Shown here: positions 18,883 to 27,271 of the stretch, piece by piece | Layout: each line of letters opens with the position of its first letter | Position numbering within the stretch: the stretch's first letter is position 1 | Origin: Streptococcus pseudopneumoniae | Lineage (GTDB): Bacteria > Bacillota > Bacilli > Lactobacillales > Streptococcaceae | Reading direction: 5' to 3' | NCBI RefSeq assembly: GCF_001074155.1 | Contig: NZ_JUUZ01000008.1 | Span: forward strand, 1-64,000 | Length of the DNA stretch: 64,000 nt | Translations under genes and position numbers: made by a program | Notes under the pieces: generated by a model | What the model was told of the DNA's origin: nothing | Seen by the model: only the letters and a program-made list of their open reading frames with translations | The model's database searches: none

Positions 18883-20616
18883 TTATCTAGTAAAATTTAA
18901 TAATTGTTCTCTCCAGTATTCGTACTGTTTCTGTCTTAGTTCAATTTCCTTTGGAAGACCCTTAGAAAGAGAGTTGGTTAAGGTGTTGAAATGGTCAAGA
19001 ATGGAGACAATTCTTTCTTGTTCTGTAATGGATGGTAAGTAAAAAGTAATTTTATCAATAGCATCCTTAGATAATCTCGGAATACTTGCCTTTCGAACTT
19101 GCGATTTGAGTCTATCTTGCTTACTTATCAAGACATAGTACATAAATTTATCAGAAATATTTTCAGACGTCTCTAATGTGTACACATCATCTGCTACCCA
19201 AAAGTCCATAGCGCTATACCCAATGTCACCAGCCGCCCCTGCACAAATTACAAAGCTAGTATTTTTCACTCTGTTTGATTCAGTATAATATCCTAAGGGT
19301 GTTAAACTGTTTTGATAAACTGGAATACTTCCTAAAGTAGTTAGTTGCTTTCTAACAAGACGTTTCCCACGTTGCAAATTGACAACTTGTCCCACCTTCA
19401 CTCGAATTGGACCAAATACCCACTGTAAAAGCTTGATAATTGCAGAGTTGTCCCACTCCTCTACTCTACTCTCAGTGTACTCGCCTTCGGCGACGAATGT
19501 CAAGAGTTTTTCTCTAAAATATTCGTACTGTTTTTGACGCAGTTCAATCTCCTTGGGCAGTCCGATGTTTAGGTCATTACAAACCATGTCAAAGTTGTCT
19601 AGAACTTGAACAATTCGAGATTGGATTTCGAGGGAAGGGACTGGGATTTTGAATTTTTCAGTATCATTACTAGAAATTTGCGGCATTTGCATATTATTAG
19701 CAATATTTTGAAAATGTTCCTTATTATGAACTAAATAATGATAAATATATCTTAGGTTGATATTTTCATCATCTGAACTGTACGACCAAAATTCATTTTT
19801 AAAACTAAATGGTTTTGTACAGTATTCAAAGTCAATAATTCCACGAGATTTTACAACAATTGCTTCTTCAGTATGAATATCTTTATCAGGGATATCTCCA
19901 TAATTTACATCAGCGTATGTCTTCCCTCCTGCAAAAATACGGATTGGCGCACTATCTTTGTGAAGTAATTTCATCTGACTAGCTGTAATTTTAGTTCCTT
20001 TTCCTTTTTTAAGAAACTCTTTTAACATCTTCCACTCAACTTGATATACCTCATCCTCAAAGGACAAAAGTTTATCTCGATAATAAGAATATTGCTTTTT
20101 ACGTGAGGTCAATTCTGAGGTCAATTCTGTAACATAATCGGTAAATTTGTCAAGTGTTTGCACGATTTTTTCTTGAATTTCTAGGGGAAGAATTGGAATA
20201 AGAAACTTTGAGTAGGTTCCAATCCATTGTCTACCATGTTGATCTGGTTTATAAGTTATTGTCCCCAAATAATGCCATACATAGCGTAATAGAACTTCGT
20301 TTTCAAATTCATCTTTTATTGTTAACATTTTCATTGCTGATGATTTTACTTTAAATTTAAAATCTACCCATTGTTTTGATGTAGTAAAATCATCAAAAAT
20401 GATAACAGGATTGCTTTTGCTAGCTTGATAAATACCATCTTTTTCGTTTGTATAGCCTAAAATAAACGATTGCCCCGCAGTTAAAACAGGAATTTCATCA
20501 CTGTCATCATAAGCTTTACTTGAAACAATATATTTGGTTGGTTGCTCATACTCTATCACTTCCCCCAACTCTTTCCACTCAACGGGACAGTTTTGGATTT
20601 CTTCTAGGATGTTCAT
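18883..20616 (-). CDS. hsdS: Type I restriction specificity subunit HsdS with three recognition-domain units
   Basis: A 577-residue S subunit, longer than the usual 400 or so. Three variable target-recognition regions are each followed by a conserved helical spacer: LPLEIQEKIVQTLDKF...RKKQYSYYRDKLLSF; VPSLEIQSRIVQVLDNF...LRQKQYEYFREKLLTF; LPSITEQERIVSILDHF...LRQKQYEYWREQLLNF. Standard HsdS has two. The second and third spacers are 19/22 identical over their core. The first carries a tandem ELTS-ELTS, like the TAEL repeats that set half-site spacing in EcoR124. The start at 20616 (MNILEEI) has GGGAG six bases upstream and avoids overlap with the Abi gene. Confidence 0.9.
   Translation of the reverse strand: MNILEEIQNCPVEWKELGEVIEYEQPTKYIVSSKAYDDSDEIPVLTAGQSFILGYTNEKDGIYQASKSNPVIIFDDFTTSKQWVDFKFKVKSSAMKMLTIKDEFENEVLLRYVWHYLGTITYKPDQHGRQWIGTYSKFLIPILPLEIQEKIVQTLDKFTDYVTELTSELTSRKKQYSYYRDKLLSFEDEVYQVEWKMLKEFLKKGKGTKITASQMKLLHKDSAPIRIFAGGKTYADVNYGDIPDKDIHTEEAIVVKSRGIIDFEYCTKPFSFKNEFWSYSSDDENINLRYIYHYLVHNKEHFQNIANNMQMPQISSNDTEKFKIPVPSLEIQSRIVQVLDNFDMVCNDLNIGLPKEIELRQKQYEYFREKLLTFVAEGEYTESRVEEWDNSAIIKLLQWVFGPIRVKVGQVVNLQRGKRLVRKQLTTLGSIPVYQNSLTPLGYYTESNRVKNTSFVICAGAAGDIGYSAMDFWVADDVYTLETSENISDKFMYYVLISKQDRLKSQVRKASIPRLSKDAIDKITFYLPSITEQERIVSILDHFNTLTNSLSKGLPKEIELRQKQYEYWREQLLNFTR
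20105..20128 (-). repeat. Perfect 12-bp tandem repeat (x2) in hsdS
   Basis: GAGGTCAATTCT occurs twice in tandem in the first conserved spacer of hsdS and encodes ELTS twice. Gain or loss of a unit keeps frame and would change the distance between target half-sites, as shown for the 12-bp repeats of EcoR124/EcoDXXI. Confidence 0.9.
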
Positions 20617-20627
20617 ATCATACTCCC

Positions 20628-21503
20628 TCATTTCTTTAGTACTTTTTCCCACTCCTCCACAAATCCAATATGATGCAGATGAATCACTGTTTGATAGCGT
20701 TTAATGAGTGCTGACAATTCACATAAAAATCCTTCATTCCATTTTTTCTTATCAGGGTAGAGACTTTTAACTGCGTAAAGTTGCGCCATTAGTCTATTTC
20801 TCAATTTACTATTTTCATTCATAAGAGCAGGGAGTTGACCAGGTATCTTTGTGAAGCTTGTGTAGTATAATCGATTATAATGAGCGCAGTAATTTCTTAA
20901 AACCACTGCAACTTCTAGATAGGTTCTAATTTGAGTGGACTTTATACCGACATTTTTAGCAATTTCTTGTTGAATATCTATCGGAGAATCTGCAAAAAAT
21001 TTCGAAGTCATTCCAAAAGTAAAAAATTCTACTAAAACCCAAATAGGGAATTCTCCATCATATTTTCGCTGATGATGCTTATAAATCGGGCTTTTTTGTC
21101 TATGGCTCAATTCTGTTTCAATATCTTCTAAAAATTCATCATGTTTATGAAATTTATTAAAATTAATCGCTTCTTTATAAGCTAAAGCTCCGTATTTGTT
21201 TCCATGATGATAGGCAACTTGAGTCCTAAAATACAACTCAATATCCTCTAAATACTTGAAAATAAGCAAACGTAACTCTGCATCAAAACAAGCAATTCCA
21301 TAGATTTTCTCCAAAGAAACCTTACTAGAATCATACTTCTGCGTGTCTTTATCACGAAAAGGTAAAAAATAAGCAGTTAGCCGATAATAATTAACCTTTT
21401 GTAAAATATCAATCGCATACTCCTTTGATTTGATATCTTTACAACCGTGCTCAATTAATTTGGCTACCTGCTCATCCCAAGTTTTAAATTCTTTAATTTT
21501 CAT
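20628..21503 (-). CDS. Abi_2 (AbiD/AbiF-type) abortive-infection HEPN protein
   Basis: A 291-residue Abi_2-family protein. Typical blocks are the N-terminal KTWDEQVAKLIEHGC, VNYYRLTAYFLPF and GEFPIWVLVEFFTFGMTSKF. Two RX4-6H motifs are present, R93-TQVAY-H99 and R203-NYCA-H208, the signature of HEPN ribonucleases. This suggests an RNA-cutting toxin that arrests phage-infected cells. The start at 21503 (MKIKEF) follows GGAAG by 7 bases; an in-frame ATG at 21539 lies inside an upstream hairpin. It sits inside the RM operon, 11 bases before hsdS, recalling prrC in the E. coli prr locus. Confidence 0.88.
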   Translation of the reverse strand: MKIKEFKTWDEQVAKLIEHGCKDIKSKEYAIDILQKVNYYRLTAYFLPFRDKDTQKYDSSKVSLEKIYGIACFDAELRLLIFKYLEDIELYFRTQVAYHHGNKYGALAYKEAINFNKFHKHDEFLEDIETELSHRQKSPIYKHHQRKYDGEFPIWVLVEFFTFGMTSKFFADSPIDIQQEIAKNVGIKSTQIRTYLEVAVVLRNYCAHYNRLYYTSFTKIPGQLPALMNENSKLRNRLMAQLYAVKSLYPDKKKWNEGFLCELSALIKRYQTVIHLHHIGFVEEWEKVLKK

Positions 21504-21517
21504 AATAACTTCCGTAT

Positions 21518-21565
21518 AAAAAAATGTCCGCCTTGTCACATCAAAGAGAGGTGGGCGGTCCTATT
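21518..21565 (-). ncRNA. Candidate small structured RNA upstream of the Abi gene (abiF-motif-like)
   Basis: On the minus strand GACCGCC (21554-21560) pairs with GGCGGAC (21526-21532), six pairs with one A-A mismatch, around a 21-base loop, and is followed by seven T (21518-21524). A good promoter lies immediately upstream. The product would be an RNA of about 48 nt ending 14 bases before the Abi start. A structured RNA motif upstream of abiF genes has been reported from comparative genomics. The match here is by position and architecture only, and the hairpin may equally be a plain attenuator. Confidence 0.5.
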
Positions 21566-21571
21566 AATTCT

Positions 21572-21599
21572 ATTATACCGTTTTTAGCAGATAATTCAA
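21572..21599 (-). promoter_or_regulatory. Promoter for the small RNA / Abi gene
   Basis: On the minus strand -35 TTGAAT (21594-21599), a 16-bp spacer and -10 TATAAT (21572-21577). Predicted start is near 21565, directly before the hairpin. It overlaps the 3' end of the broken rhuM-like gene. It would let the Abi gene, hsdS and hsdR be transcribed separately from hsdM. Confidence 0.7.
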
Positions 21600-21935
21600 G
21601 GATTTTTTACTTTTTTTAAAATTATTTTCAATATAGCATACACAATAACCAATCACTAAAATAATGTCGAGATTATAGTAGGCAACTTTTTTCGACTGAG
21701 TTTTCCCAGCCATTGCACCGTGACGAGTGGTTGTCAACTGATAGTTGACAACCACTGTTTCATCCAATTCACCATCTTCAAAAATCGCCTTGATATATTT
21801 ACTAATATTTTGCTTGGAAGTTTGAAAGAGTTCAGCTAGTTCTTGTTGGGTTAGCCAGACCGTTCAATTATCCAAGTGAAGCTCAATAGCGGACTTTTCG
21901 TCATCAGTTCTGTAAAGAATCACATCATTTGCCAT
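21573..21935 (-). pseudogene. RhuM-family gene remnant (nonsense codon and 3' truncation)
   Basis: Translated from the ATG at 21935, which overlaps the hsdM stop, codons 1-23 read [20 protein letters not shown] and on, then TGA at codon 24 (21864-21866). The frame then continues TVWLTQQELAELFQTSKQNI, KYIKAIFEDGELDETVV and VAYYNLDIILVIGY, the N-terminal DNA-binding part of Virulence_RhuM proteins. After that the sequence diverges and stops at codon 121, whereas family members have about 330 residues. Such genes are common partners of type I RM operons. This copy is dead. Confidence 0.85.
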
Positions 21936-23496
21936 GGCTCAATTCCTCTACAATCTTATCTATCTCTGCACGCAAGTGGTCAATCTTAACAACAGTCTCA
22001 GCGATTTCTTTATTAAGCTCATCAATATCAATCTTCTCACGTGTATCTTCTTGTTCAACATAGGTTGAGACAGAAAGGTTGTAATCCTGCTCTGAGCCAA
22101 TCACCTCATTATCGACAAGAGCTGCTTTATAGTCTACACTTTGATAATTAGTAAATAATTCAACGATATGGTCGATATTGTCATCCGTCAAGATATTGTT
22201 ATTGGTCTCTTTTTTGAACTCCTTACTCGCATCAATAAAGAGGGTTTTATTTTCTAGTTTATTCTTCGCCAAAACTAAAATCGTAGTCGCTATAGAAGTC
22301 CCAAAGAAGAGATTATCAGGCAATGCAATAACCGCTTCAACAAAGTTATTATCTACTAGATACTGACGAATAGTCTTCTCAGCACCTCCTCGATAAAAAA
22401 TGCCTGGGAAACATACAATGGCTGCTCGACCTCTGTTAGACAAGTGGTTAAGACTATGCATGATAAAGGCAAAGTCAGCTTTTGACTTAGGAGCTAGTTT
22501 ACCAGCTGGTGCAAAACGGTCATCGTTTATGAGAGTTGGGTCTCCATCTCCCACCCATTTGACAGAGTATGGAGGGTTAGAGACAATCGCATCAAACGGT
22601 TTTTCATCTAAATGCTGAGGATTTAAAAGTGTATCTCCTCGCTTAATATCAAAGTTATTGTAGTTGATATTATGCAAGAACATATTCATACGAGCCAAGT
22701 TATAGTTGGTCATATTGATTTCTTGACCAAAGAAACCATCCTCTAAGATATGGTCTTCGTATTGCTTTTTCATCTGTAACAAGAGAGAACCTGACCCACA
22801 TGTTGGATCGTAAACCTTGTTAATCTTGTCCTTACCAACCATTACCAAACGAGCAAGCAATTTAGAAACTGTCTGAGGAGTGAAAAATTCACCACCACTT
22901 TTCCCAGCATTACTCGCATAGTTGGAAATCAAGAACTCATAAGCATCCCCAAAGGCATCAATATCATTTTCCTCAAAGTTCCCAAAGTTAATGCTATTGA
23001 TGCCGTTTAGGATATCAGAAAGACGTTTATTTTTTTCTGGAACAGTACCACCAAGGATGTTACTTCGTGTGTCCAAGTTATCAAACAAACCTTTAATATC
23101 ATCCTCAGACTTGAATCCAATCGCTGACTTCTCAATATCTTGGAAAATATTGGCTAAGTCCTCGTTTAAATTTTCATTTTGTGAAGCATCCTTGACAACA
23201 TTTTCAAACAGCTGACTCGGAAGAATAAAGAACCCCTTATCCTCAACTGTCCCTGGTTTGAAATCTCGCTCAGCTTCTTGGTCACTCAAATCGGCATAAC
23301 GAAATTCTAAATCTCCAGCTTCATGCTCAGCGTGATCAAAATAGTCTGCCATATGCTCTGAAATAAATCGATAGAATAGGATTCCAAGTATGTACTGCTT
23401 GAAATCCCAACCGTCTACAGCTCCACGAACATCGTCTGCAATCGCCCAAATTTTACGGTGAAGCTCCTTACGCTCTGCATTTTCTTTACTTGCCAT
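21925..23496 (-). CDS. hsdM: Type I DNA methyltransferase subunit HsdM
   Basis: A 523-residue N6-adenine methyltransferase. The N-terminal helical HsdM domain ([20 protein letters not shown]) precedes the methylase domain with the AdoMet motif [14 protein letters not shown] and catalytic NPPY in [13 protein letters not shown]. The C-terminal coiled region ([20 protein letters not shown]) is expected to contact HsdS. It is first in the operon, with AAGGAAA before the ATG and an extended -10 upstream. It looks intact, so methylation should be active. Confidence 0.96.
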   Translation of the reverse strand: MASKENAERKELHRKIWAIADDVRGAVDGWDFKQYILGILFYRFISEHMADYFDHAEHEAGDLEFRYADLSDQEAERDFKPGTVEDKGFFILPSQLFENVVKDASQNENLNEDLANIFQDIEKSAIGFKSEDDIKGLFDNLDTRSNILGGTVPEKNKRLSDILNGINSINFGNFEENDIDAFGDAYEFLISNYASNAGKSGGEFFTPQTVSKLLARLVMVGKDKINKVYDPTCGSGSLLLQMKKQYEDHILEDGFFGQEINMTNYNLARMNMFLHNINYNNFDIKRGDTLLNPQHLDEKPFDAIVSNPPYSVKWVGDGDPTLINDDRFAPAGKLAPKSKADFAFIMHSLNHLSNRGRAAIVCFPGIFYRGGAEKTIRQYLVDNNFVEAVIALPDNLFFGTSIATTILVLAKNKLENKTLFIDASKEFKKETNNNILTDDNIDHIVELFTNYQSVDYKAALVDNEVIGSEQDYNLSVSTYVEQEDTREKIDIDELNKEIAETVVKIDHLRAEIDKIVEELSHGK

Positions 23497-23530
23497 TTTT
23501 AATTTCCTTAATTAATGTGTTATCCTTTCT

Positions 23531-23539
23531 ATTATATCA
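23531..23539 (-). promoter_or_regulatory. hsdM promoter, extended -10
   Basis: TGATATAAT on the minus strand, 35 bases upstream of the hsdM ATG, with no good -35. Extended -10 promoters of this form recur across the window. Confidence 0.6.
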
Positions 23540-23648
23540 TATCCTAGATAGAAAACGCCTTCTAGATCCTACTTCCCTCCCAAAAACCATATAGTCTTTC
23601 TCCCTAAAATATGGTATAGTAGAATCATACTACACAAGAGGAGTTTAC

Positions 23649-24269
23649 ATGTCACACGAGAAAGAAATGAAAGCTGTTTCTCCCCTTCTACAGCAAGCCA
23701 TTCATATTTCCTCCATCGTCGGTGGAGTTGCTACTGTAATATTCTGTATCTGGGCCTATCAGGCTGGTATCTTGCATTCTAAGGAAACCCTATCTGCCTT
23801 TATCCAACAGGCGGGTGTCTGGGGGCCACCACTCTTTATTTTTTTACAGATTTTGCAGACAGTTGTTCCTATCATTCCAGGTGCTTTAACCTCTGTTGCA
23901 GGTGTCTTTATCTATGGGCATGTCATCGGGACCATTTACAATTATATCGGTATTGTCATTGGTTGTGCCATTATCTTTTACTTGGTTCGTCTCTACGGTG
24001 CACCCTTTGTTCAGTCCATGGTCAGCAAACGCACCTATGACAAGTATATCGGTTGGCTTGATGAAGGCAATCGCTTTGACCGATTCTTTATCTTTATGAT
24101 GATTTGGCCAGTTAGTCCAGCTGATTTTCTCTGCATGTTGGCAGCTCTGACCAAGATGAGCTTCAAGCGGTATATGACCATTATCATCCTGACCAAACCC
24201 TTTACCCTGGTCGTATACACTTATGGCTTGACCTACATTATCGATTACTTTTGGCAGATGTTTGGCTAA
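23649..24269 (+). CDS. TVP38/TMEM64 (VTT-domain, DedA-superfamily) membrane protein
   Basis: A 206-residue integral membrane protein. TM segments are visible at about residues 15-38 and 52-75, then FYLVRLYGAPFVQ within the VTT/SNARE-associated domain, and further helices to the C-terminus. The glycine/proline-rich IIPGALTSVAGVFIYG matches the re-entrant loop typical of the DedA superfamily, whose members act in lipid or undecaprenyl-phosphate translocation. Substrate here is unknown. GAGGAG precedes the ATG, and TGGTATAGT upstream is a likely extended -10. It is convergent with the MFS gene and shares a terminator with it. Confidence 0.85.
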   Translation: MSHEKEMKAVSPLLQQAIHISSIVGGVATVIFCIWAYQAGILHSKETLSAFIQQAGVWGPPLFIFLQILQTVVPIIPGALTSVAGVFIYGHVIGTIYNYIGIVIGCAIIFYLVRLYGAPFVQSMVSKRTYDKYIGWLDEGNRFDRFFIFMMIWPVSPADFLCMLAALTKMSFKRYMTIIILTKPFTLVVYTYGLTYIIDYFWQMFG

Positions 24270-24274
24270 TACAC

Positions 24275-24306
24275 AAAAAACTCAAGGATTCATCCTTGAG
24301 TTTTTC
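24275..24306. terminator. Bidirectional terminator
   Basis: Stem ACTCAAGGAT / ATCCTTGAGT flanked by A and T runs, between the convergent VTT-domain and MFS genes. Confidence 0.92.
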
Positions 24307-24310
24307 TTTG

Positions 24311-25480
24311 TTAGGCTTCTTTTTTCAATAAGAGGGAAACAAGCACTGATGTAGCAATCATCCATGATCCTAGAATGATGAAGGTCATTCGACCATCTGT
24401 AGTCACCAAGCCAATCCCTGAAAGAACGAAGGGTGTTAATGATGCTCCAAAAGAACATCCCAAAACAGCATAGGAAGTTGCTTTGTTGAGGAGTTTTGCA
24501 GGAATTCGCTCAGATATCAACTGAAAGACTGTCGTCAGAGCGATACTGTAGGCAAATCCTCCCAGGATAGAACCTGCAACCACCACCCAGAGTGATGGGG
24601 AAAGAGCAATGATGATTTGTCCGATACCAAAAGTGACACCAGCGACCAATAGAAGTCTTTCCTTGAAGGTCGAAATCAGGAAAGAAAAGCTGATTCCAGC
24701 TAGAATCCCAATCAACTGCATGGCACTAAGTACCAAACTGGATAACTGAGCATCTCCAAACCCTGCCTCAATCATAAGACTAGGGATGCGGAAGGTAATG
24801 GCCGTATTGGTACATACAATCACTGCGGCACCAATAGCAAGAAAGAAAATCAATTGGAGCATGGAACGAGTCAGTTTCGTTGCTTCTTCTGTCTGATGCT
24901 TGGACTCATGAACTTCTGCGTTTCCATAAGGGACAAATAGAAGAAAGAGCACCAAGACTACCAAGCCTGCAGCATAGGCTAGGAAGGTTGCTGTCCAGCC
25001 AAAGGCTAAGAGCTGACCGACTGCCAGCGTCAAGATGGATGCTCCTACGACTTCGGCAGACCCACGAAAACCAAGCATTTGGATACGAGTTTTCCCGTGA
25101 TAGCGTTCACTGATGATCGAGATGGCCTTGGCATTGAGCATTCCTACTCCAAGCCCAAATAGCAAGCGTGTCGCAAAGACAAAGTAATAACCCTGATACC
25201 AGAAAGGTGCTGTTCCGCTGATGGATAAAATCAAAAGTCCCAAGGTCAACTGGAGGCGTTCAGGAAAAATACGCTCTAAAACTCCGTTCAATAAAAGCAT
25301 GGCCATAATCCCAAAGGATGGGAGGCTGACCAAGAGTTCGACCTGACCAGTCGAATAGCCCTGATAATAGTCAAACATAGCAGGTAGGGCACTAGAAATA
25401 GAAAACGATGTGATCAATACTAACGATAGGGATAGTATGCTCACTTTTTCCAAAAATTGTTTCATCTTTTCCTCATTCAT
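24311..25480 (-). CDS. MFS transporter
   Basis: A 389-residue permease with about 12 hydrophobic segments in two halves and a central charged loop (about 185-205, HESKHQTEEATK). The segment GLGVGMLNAKAISIISERYHG matches the MFS loop after TM4-5. The overall pattern resembles the CynX/NimT or sugar-efflux type exporters. No substrate can be inferred from motifs or neighbours. It is followed on the minus strand by the shared terminator. Confidence 0.8.
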   Translation of the reverse strand: MNEEKMKQFLEKVSILSLSLVLITSFSISSALPAMFDYYQGYSTGQVELLVSLPSFGIMAMLLLNGVLERIFPERLQLTLGLLILSISGTAPFWYQGYYFVFATRLLFGLGVGMLNAKAISIISERYHGKTRIQMLGFRGSAEVVGASILTLAVGQLLAFGWTATFLAYAAGLVVLVLFLLFVPYGNAEVHESKHQTEEATKLTRSMLQLIFFLAIGAAVIVCTNTAITFRIPSLMIEAGFGDAQLSSLVLSAMQLIGILAGISFSFLISTFKERLLLVAGVTFGIGQIIIALSPSLWVVVAGSILGGFAYSIALTTVFQLISERIPAKLLNKATSYAVLGCSFGASLTPFVLSGIGLVTTDGRMTFIILGSWMIATSVLVSLLLKKEA

Positions 25481-25568
25481 TGTTCATTTTTCATATTAGT
25501 AAAAAGGTCCTTTCCTATCATACACTCTTTAGCCAAAATTGGCAAGCGACTGAGCACCAAGACCAAAA

Positions 25569-25625
25569 GAAAAAGCGGGGCATCAAGATCTGTGAAGTCT
25601 TGATGACATCCCACTTTTTTATGTG
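25569..25625 (-). terminator. Terminator after ftsX
   Basis: Stem built on ATCAAGA / TCTTGAT with further paired bases on both sides and T runs on both strands, 20 bases past the ftsX stop. It can also act on the plus strand. Confidence 0.75.
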
Positions 25626-25644
25626 TTTTATCCAGTTATGTGAC

Positions 25645-26571
25645 TTAGATTTTCAAGAATCGACGCATTGAGATTCCTGAACCTAGTGAACCGATACAGA
25701 TTCCGATGAGGAACAAGAGTCCAATCATCAATGGAATAAAGGTATTCGGTGTAATCAAAGATAGGTTTTGACCAACCAAGGATGGGTTGACAGATTGGAA
25801 CACTCGGTTATAGATCAAGTAAACCAAAGCCGATGGGAGGGCTGCTCCCAACAATCCGATAAAGGCACCTTCTAGCAAGAATGGACCACGGATGTAACTG
25901 TTCTTGGCACCAACCAAACGCATGATTTGGATTTCACGACTACGTGAAATGATAGTAATACGGATGGTATTTGAAATCAAGAAGACTGCGATGAAGATCA
26001 AGAGTCCTGCGATGACCAATCCCCATACACGGATGAAGGACGCCAACTTGAAGAGACGTTCGGTATTGGCACCACCGTCTTGAACTTCAGAGACACCTTC
26101 GATTTTCTTAGCTTCTTCAGCTACAGGTTTTACATCACTTGGTGAATTGGTATCTACGATATAGGCATCATGAAGAGGGTTTGCATCTCCTTCAAACACC
26201 TTCCACTCATCACCCATAGTTTCAGTCAGCTTTTGGTACTGCTCTTCTTTACTTGAGAAGGTTACATTTTTAACAGCTGGCAGAGCTTTAAGGGCGTTAT
26301 AGACCTTGTGGTAGTCATTGTTCGTGACTGTTTGGCCTTCTTTTACAATGGTTTCACTGTTGTCTTCAACGTCTTTACGAACATAAACCATGACGCGGAC
26401 GTTGTTTTCAATATCAGTTGCTAATTTCGCAGTATTGAAGATAACTGAAGCAAAGATAGCAACCAAGGTCAAGGTAATCATTACTGAACTGACAGCAGCA
26501 ATGGTCATCCATCCATTACGCTTTAAACTTTTTAAAGCTTCGAACAGATGGCGGAAAAATCTACTAATCAT
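25645..26571 (-). CDS. ftsX: Cell-division protein FtsX
   Basis: A 308-residue FtsX. TM1 lies near residues 22-45 (MTIAAVSSVMITLTLVAIF). The extracellular loop of about 130 residues is, in pneumococcus, what regulates the PcsB hydrolase. Three C-terminal TMs (about 175-200, 225-250, 275-300) form the FtsX/MacB fold. The start at 26571 (MISRFFRHLF) was chosen because it overlaps the ftsE stop by 8 bases and matches the family start. With FtsE it couples ATP hydrolysis to septal peptidoglycan cleavage. Confidence 0.95.
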   Translation of the reverse strand: MISRFFRHLFEALKSLKRNGWMTIAAVSSVMITLTLVAIFASVIFNTAKLATDIENNVRVMVYVRKDVEDNSETIVKEGQTVTNNDYHKVYNALKALPAVKNVTFSSKEEQYQKLTETMGDEWKVFEGDANPLHDAYIVDTNSPSDVKPVAEEAKKIEGVSEVQDGGANTERLFKLASFIRVWGLVIAGLLIFIAVFLISNTIRITIISRSREIQIMRLVGAKNSYIRGPFLLEGAFIGLLGAALPSALVYLIYNRVFQSVNPSLVGQNLSLITPNTFIPLMIGLLFLIGICIGSLGSGISMRRFLKI

Positions 26572-27256
26572 CGTATCCGTACTCTCCTTTCGCTTCATCA
26601 CGTACCACGCGACCATTTTCGATGGCAATAACGCGGTGGCGCAAGGTATTTACGATTTGGCTGTTGTGGGTCGCCATCAAAACAGTTGTCCCTTGAAGAT
26701 TGATACGTTCCAAGAGGTTCATGATTTCCCATGAGTTATCTGGGTCCAAGTTTCCTGTTGGTTCGTCGGCAATCAAAACTTTAGGATTGTTTACGATAGC
26801 ACGCGCAATGGCGATACGTTGTTGCTCACCACCTGAAAGTTCATTCGGGAATGAACGAACCTTGTGCTTCAAACCGACAAGGTCCAAGACTTCCATAACA
26901 CGTTTTTTGATGTTGCGACGGCTTTCACCAACAACCTCCATTGCGTATGCAATGTTCTCATAAACGGTTTTCTTTGGCAAAAGTTTGTAATCCTGAAAGA
27001 CTACTCCGACATTTCTACGCAAGAACGGAATATCTTTCTTTTTAATCTTAACCAGGTTATAACCTGCAACTTGCAAGCTTCCTTTGTCGATTTTGACCTC
27101 ACGATACAAGGCACGGATAAAAGTTGATTTACCAGCACCTGAAGGTCCTACGATGTAGGCAAATTCTCCTGCATCGATATTTACAGTGATGCCACGTAGG
27201 GCTGTTGTCCCGTTGTCATATTTTTTGACAACATCTCTCATTTCAATGATTGACAT
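26564..27256 (-). CDS. ftsE: Cell-division ATPase FtsE
   Basis: A 230-residue ABC ATPase with Walker A GPSGAGKST, Q-loop VFQDYKLLP, signature LSGGEQQRIAIARA, Walker B VLIADEPTGNLD and H-loop ATHNSQ. It forms the FtsEX complex with the overlapping ftsX product at the septum. It is preceded by prfB with a 15-base gap. The prfB-ftsE-ftsX order is the usual streptococcal arrangement. Confidence 0.96.
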   Translation of the reverse strand: MSIIEMRDVVKKYDNGTTALRGITVNIDAGEFAYIVGPSGAGKSTFIRALYREVKIDKGSLQVAGYNLVKIKKKDIPFLRRNVGVVFQDYKLLPKKTVYENIAYAMEVVGESRRNIKKRVMEVLDLVGLKHKVRSFPNELSGGEQQRIAIARAIVNNPKVLIADEPTGNLDPDNSWEIMNLLERINLQGTTVLMATHNSQIVNTLRHRVIAIENGRVVRDEAKGEYGYDD

Positions 27257-27271
27257 GTGACTTCCTTTCTT

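Noticed and set aside
18883-23496. Phase-variable (inverting) hsdS system like pneumococcal SpnIII
   Set aside because: There is no second hsdS or hsdS fragment and no site-specific recombinase gene nearby, and the spacer repeats are direct, not inverted.
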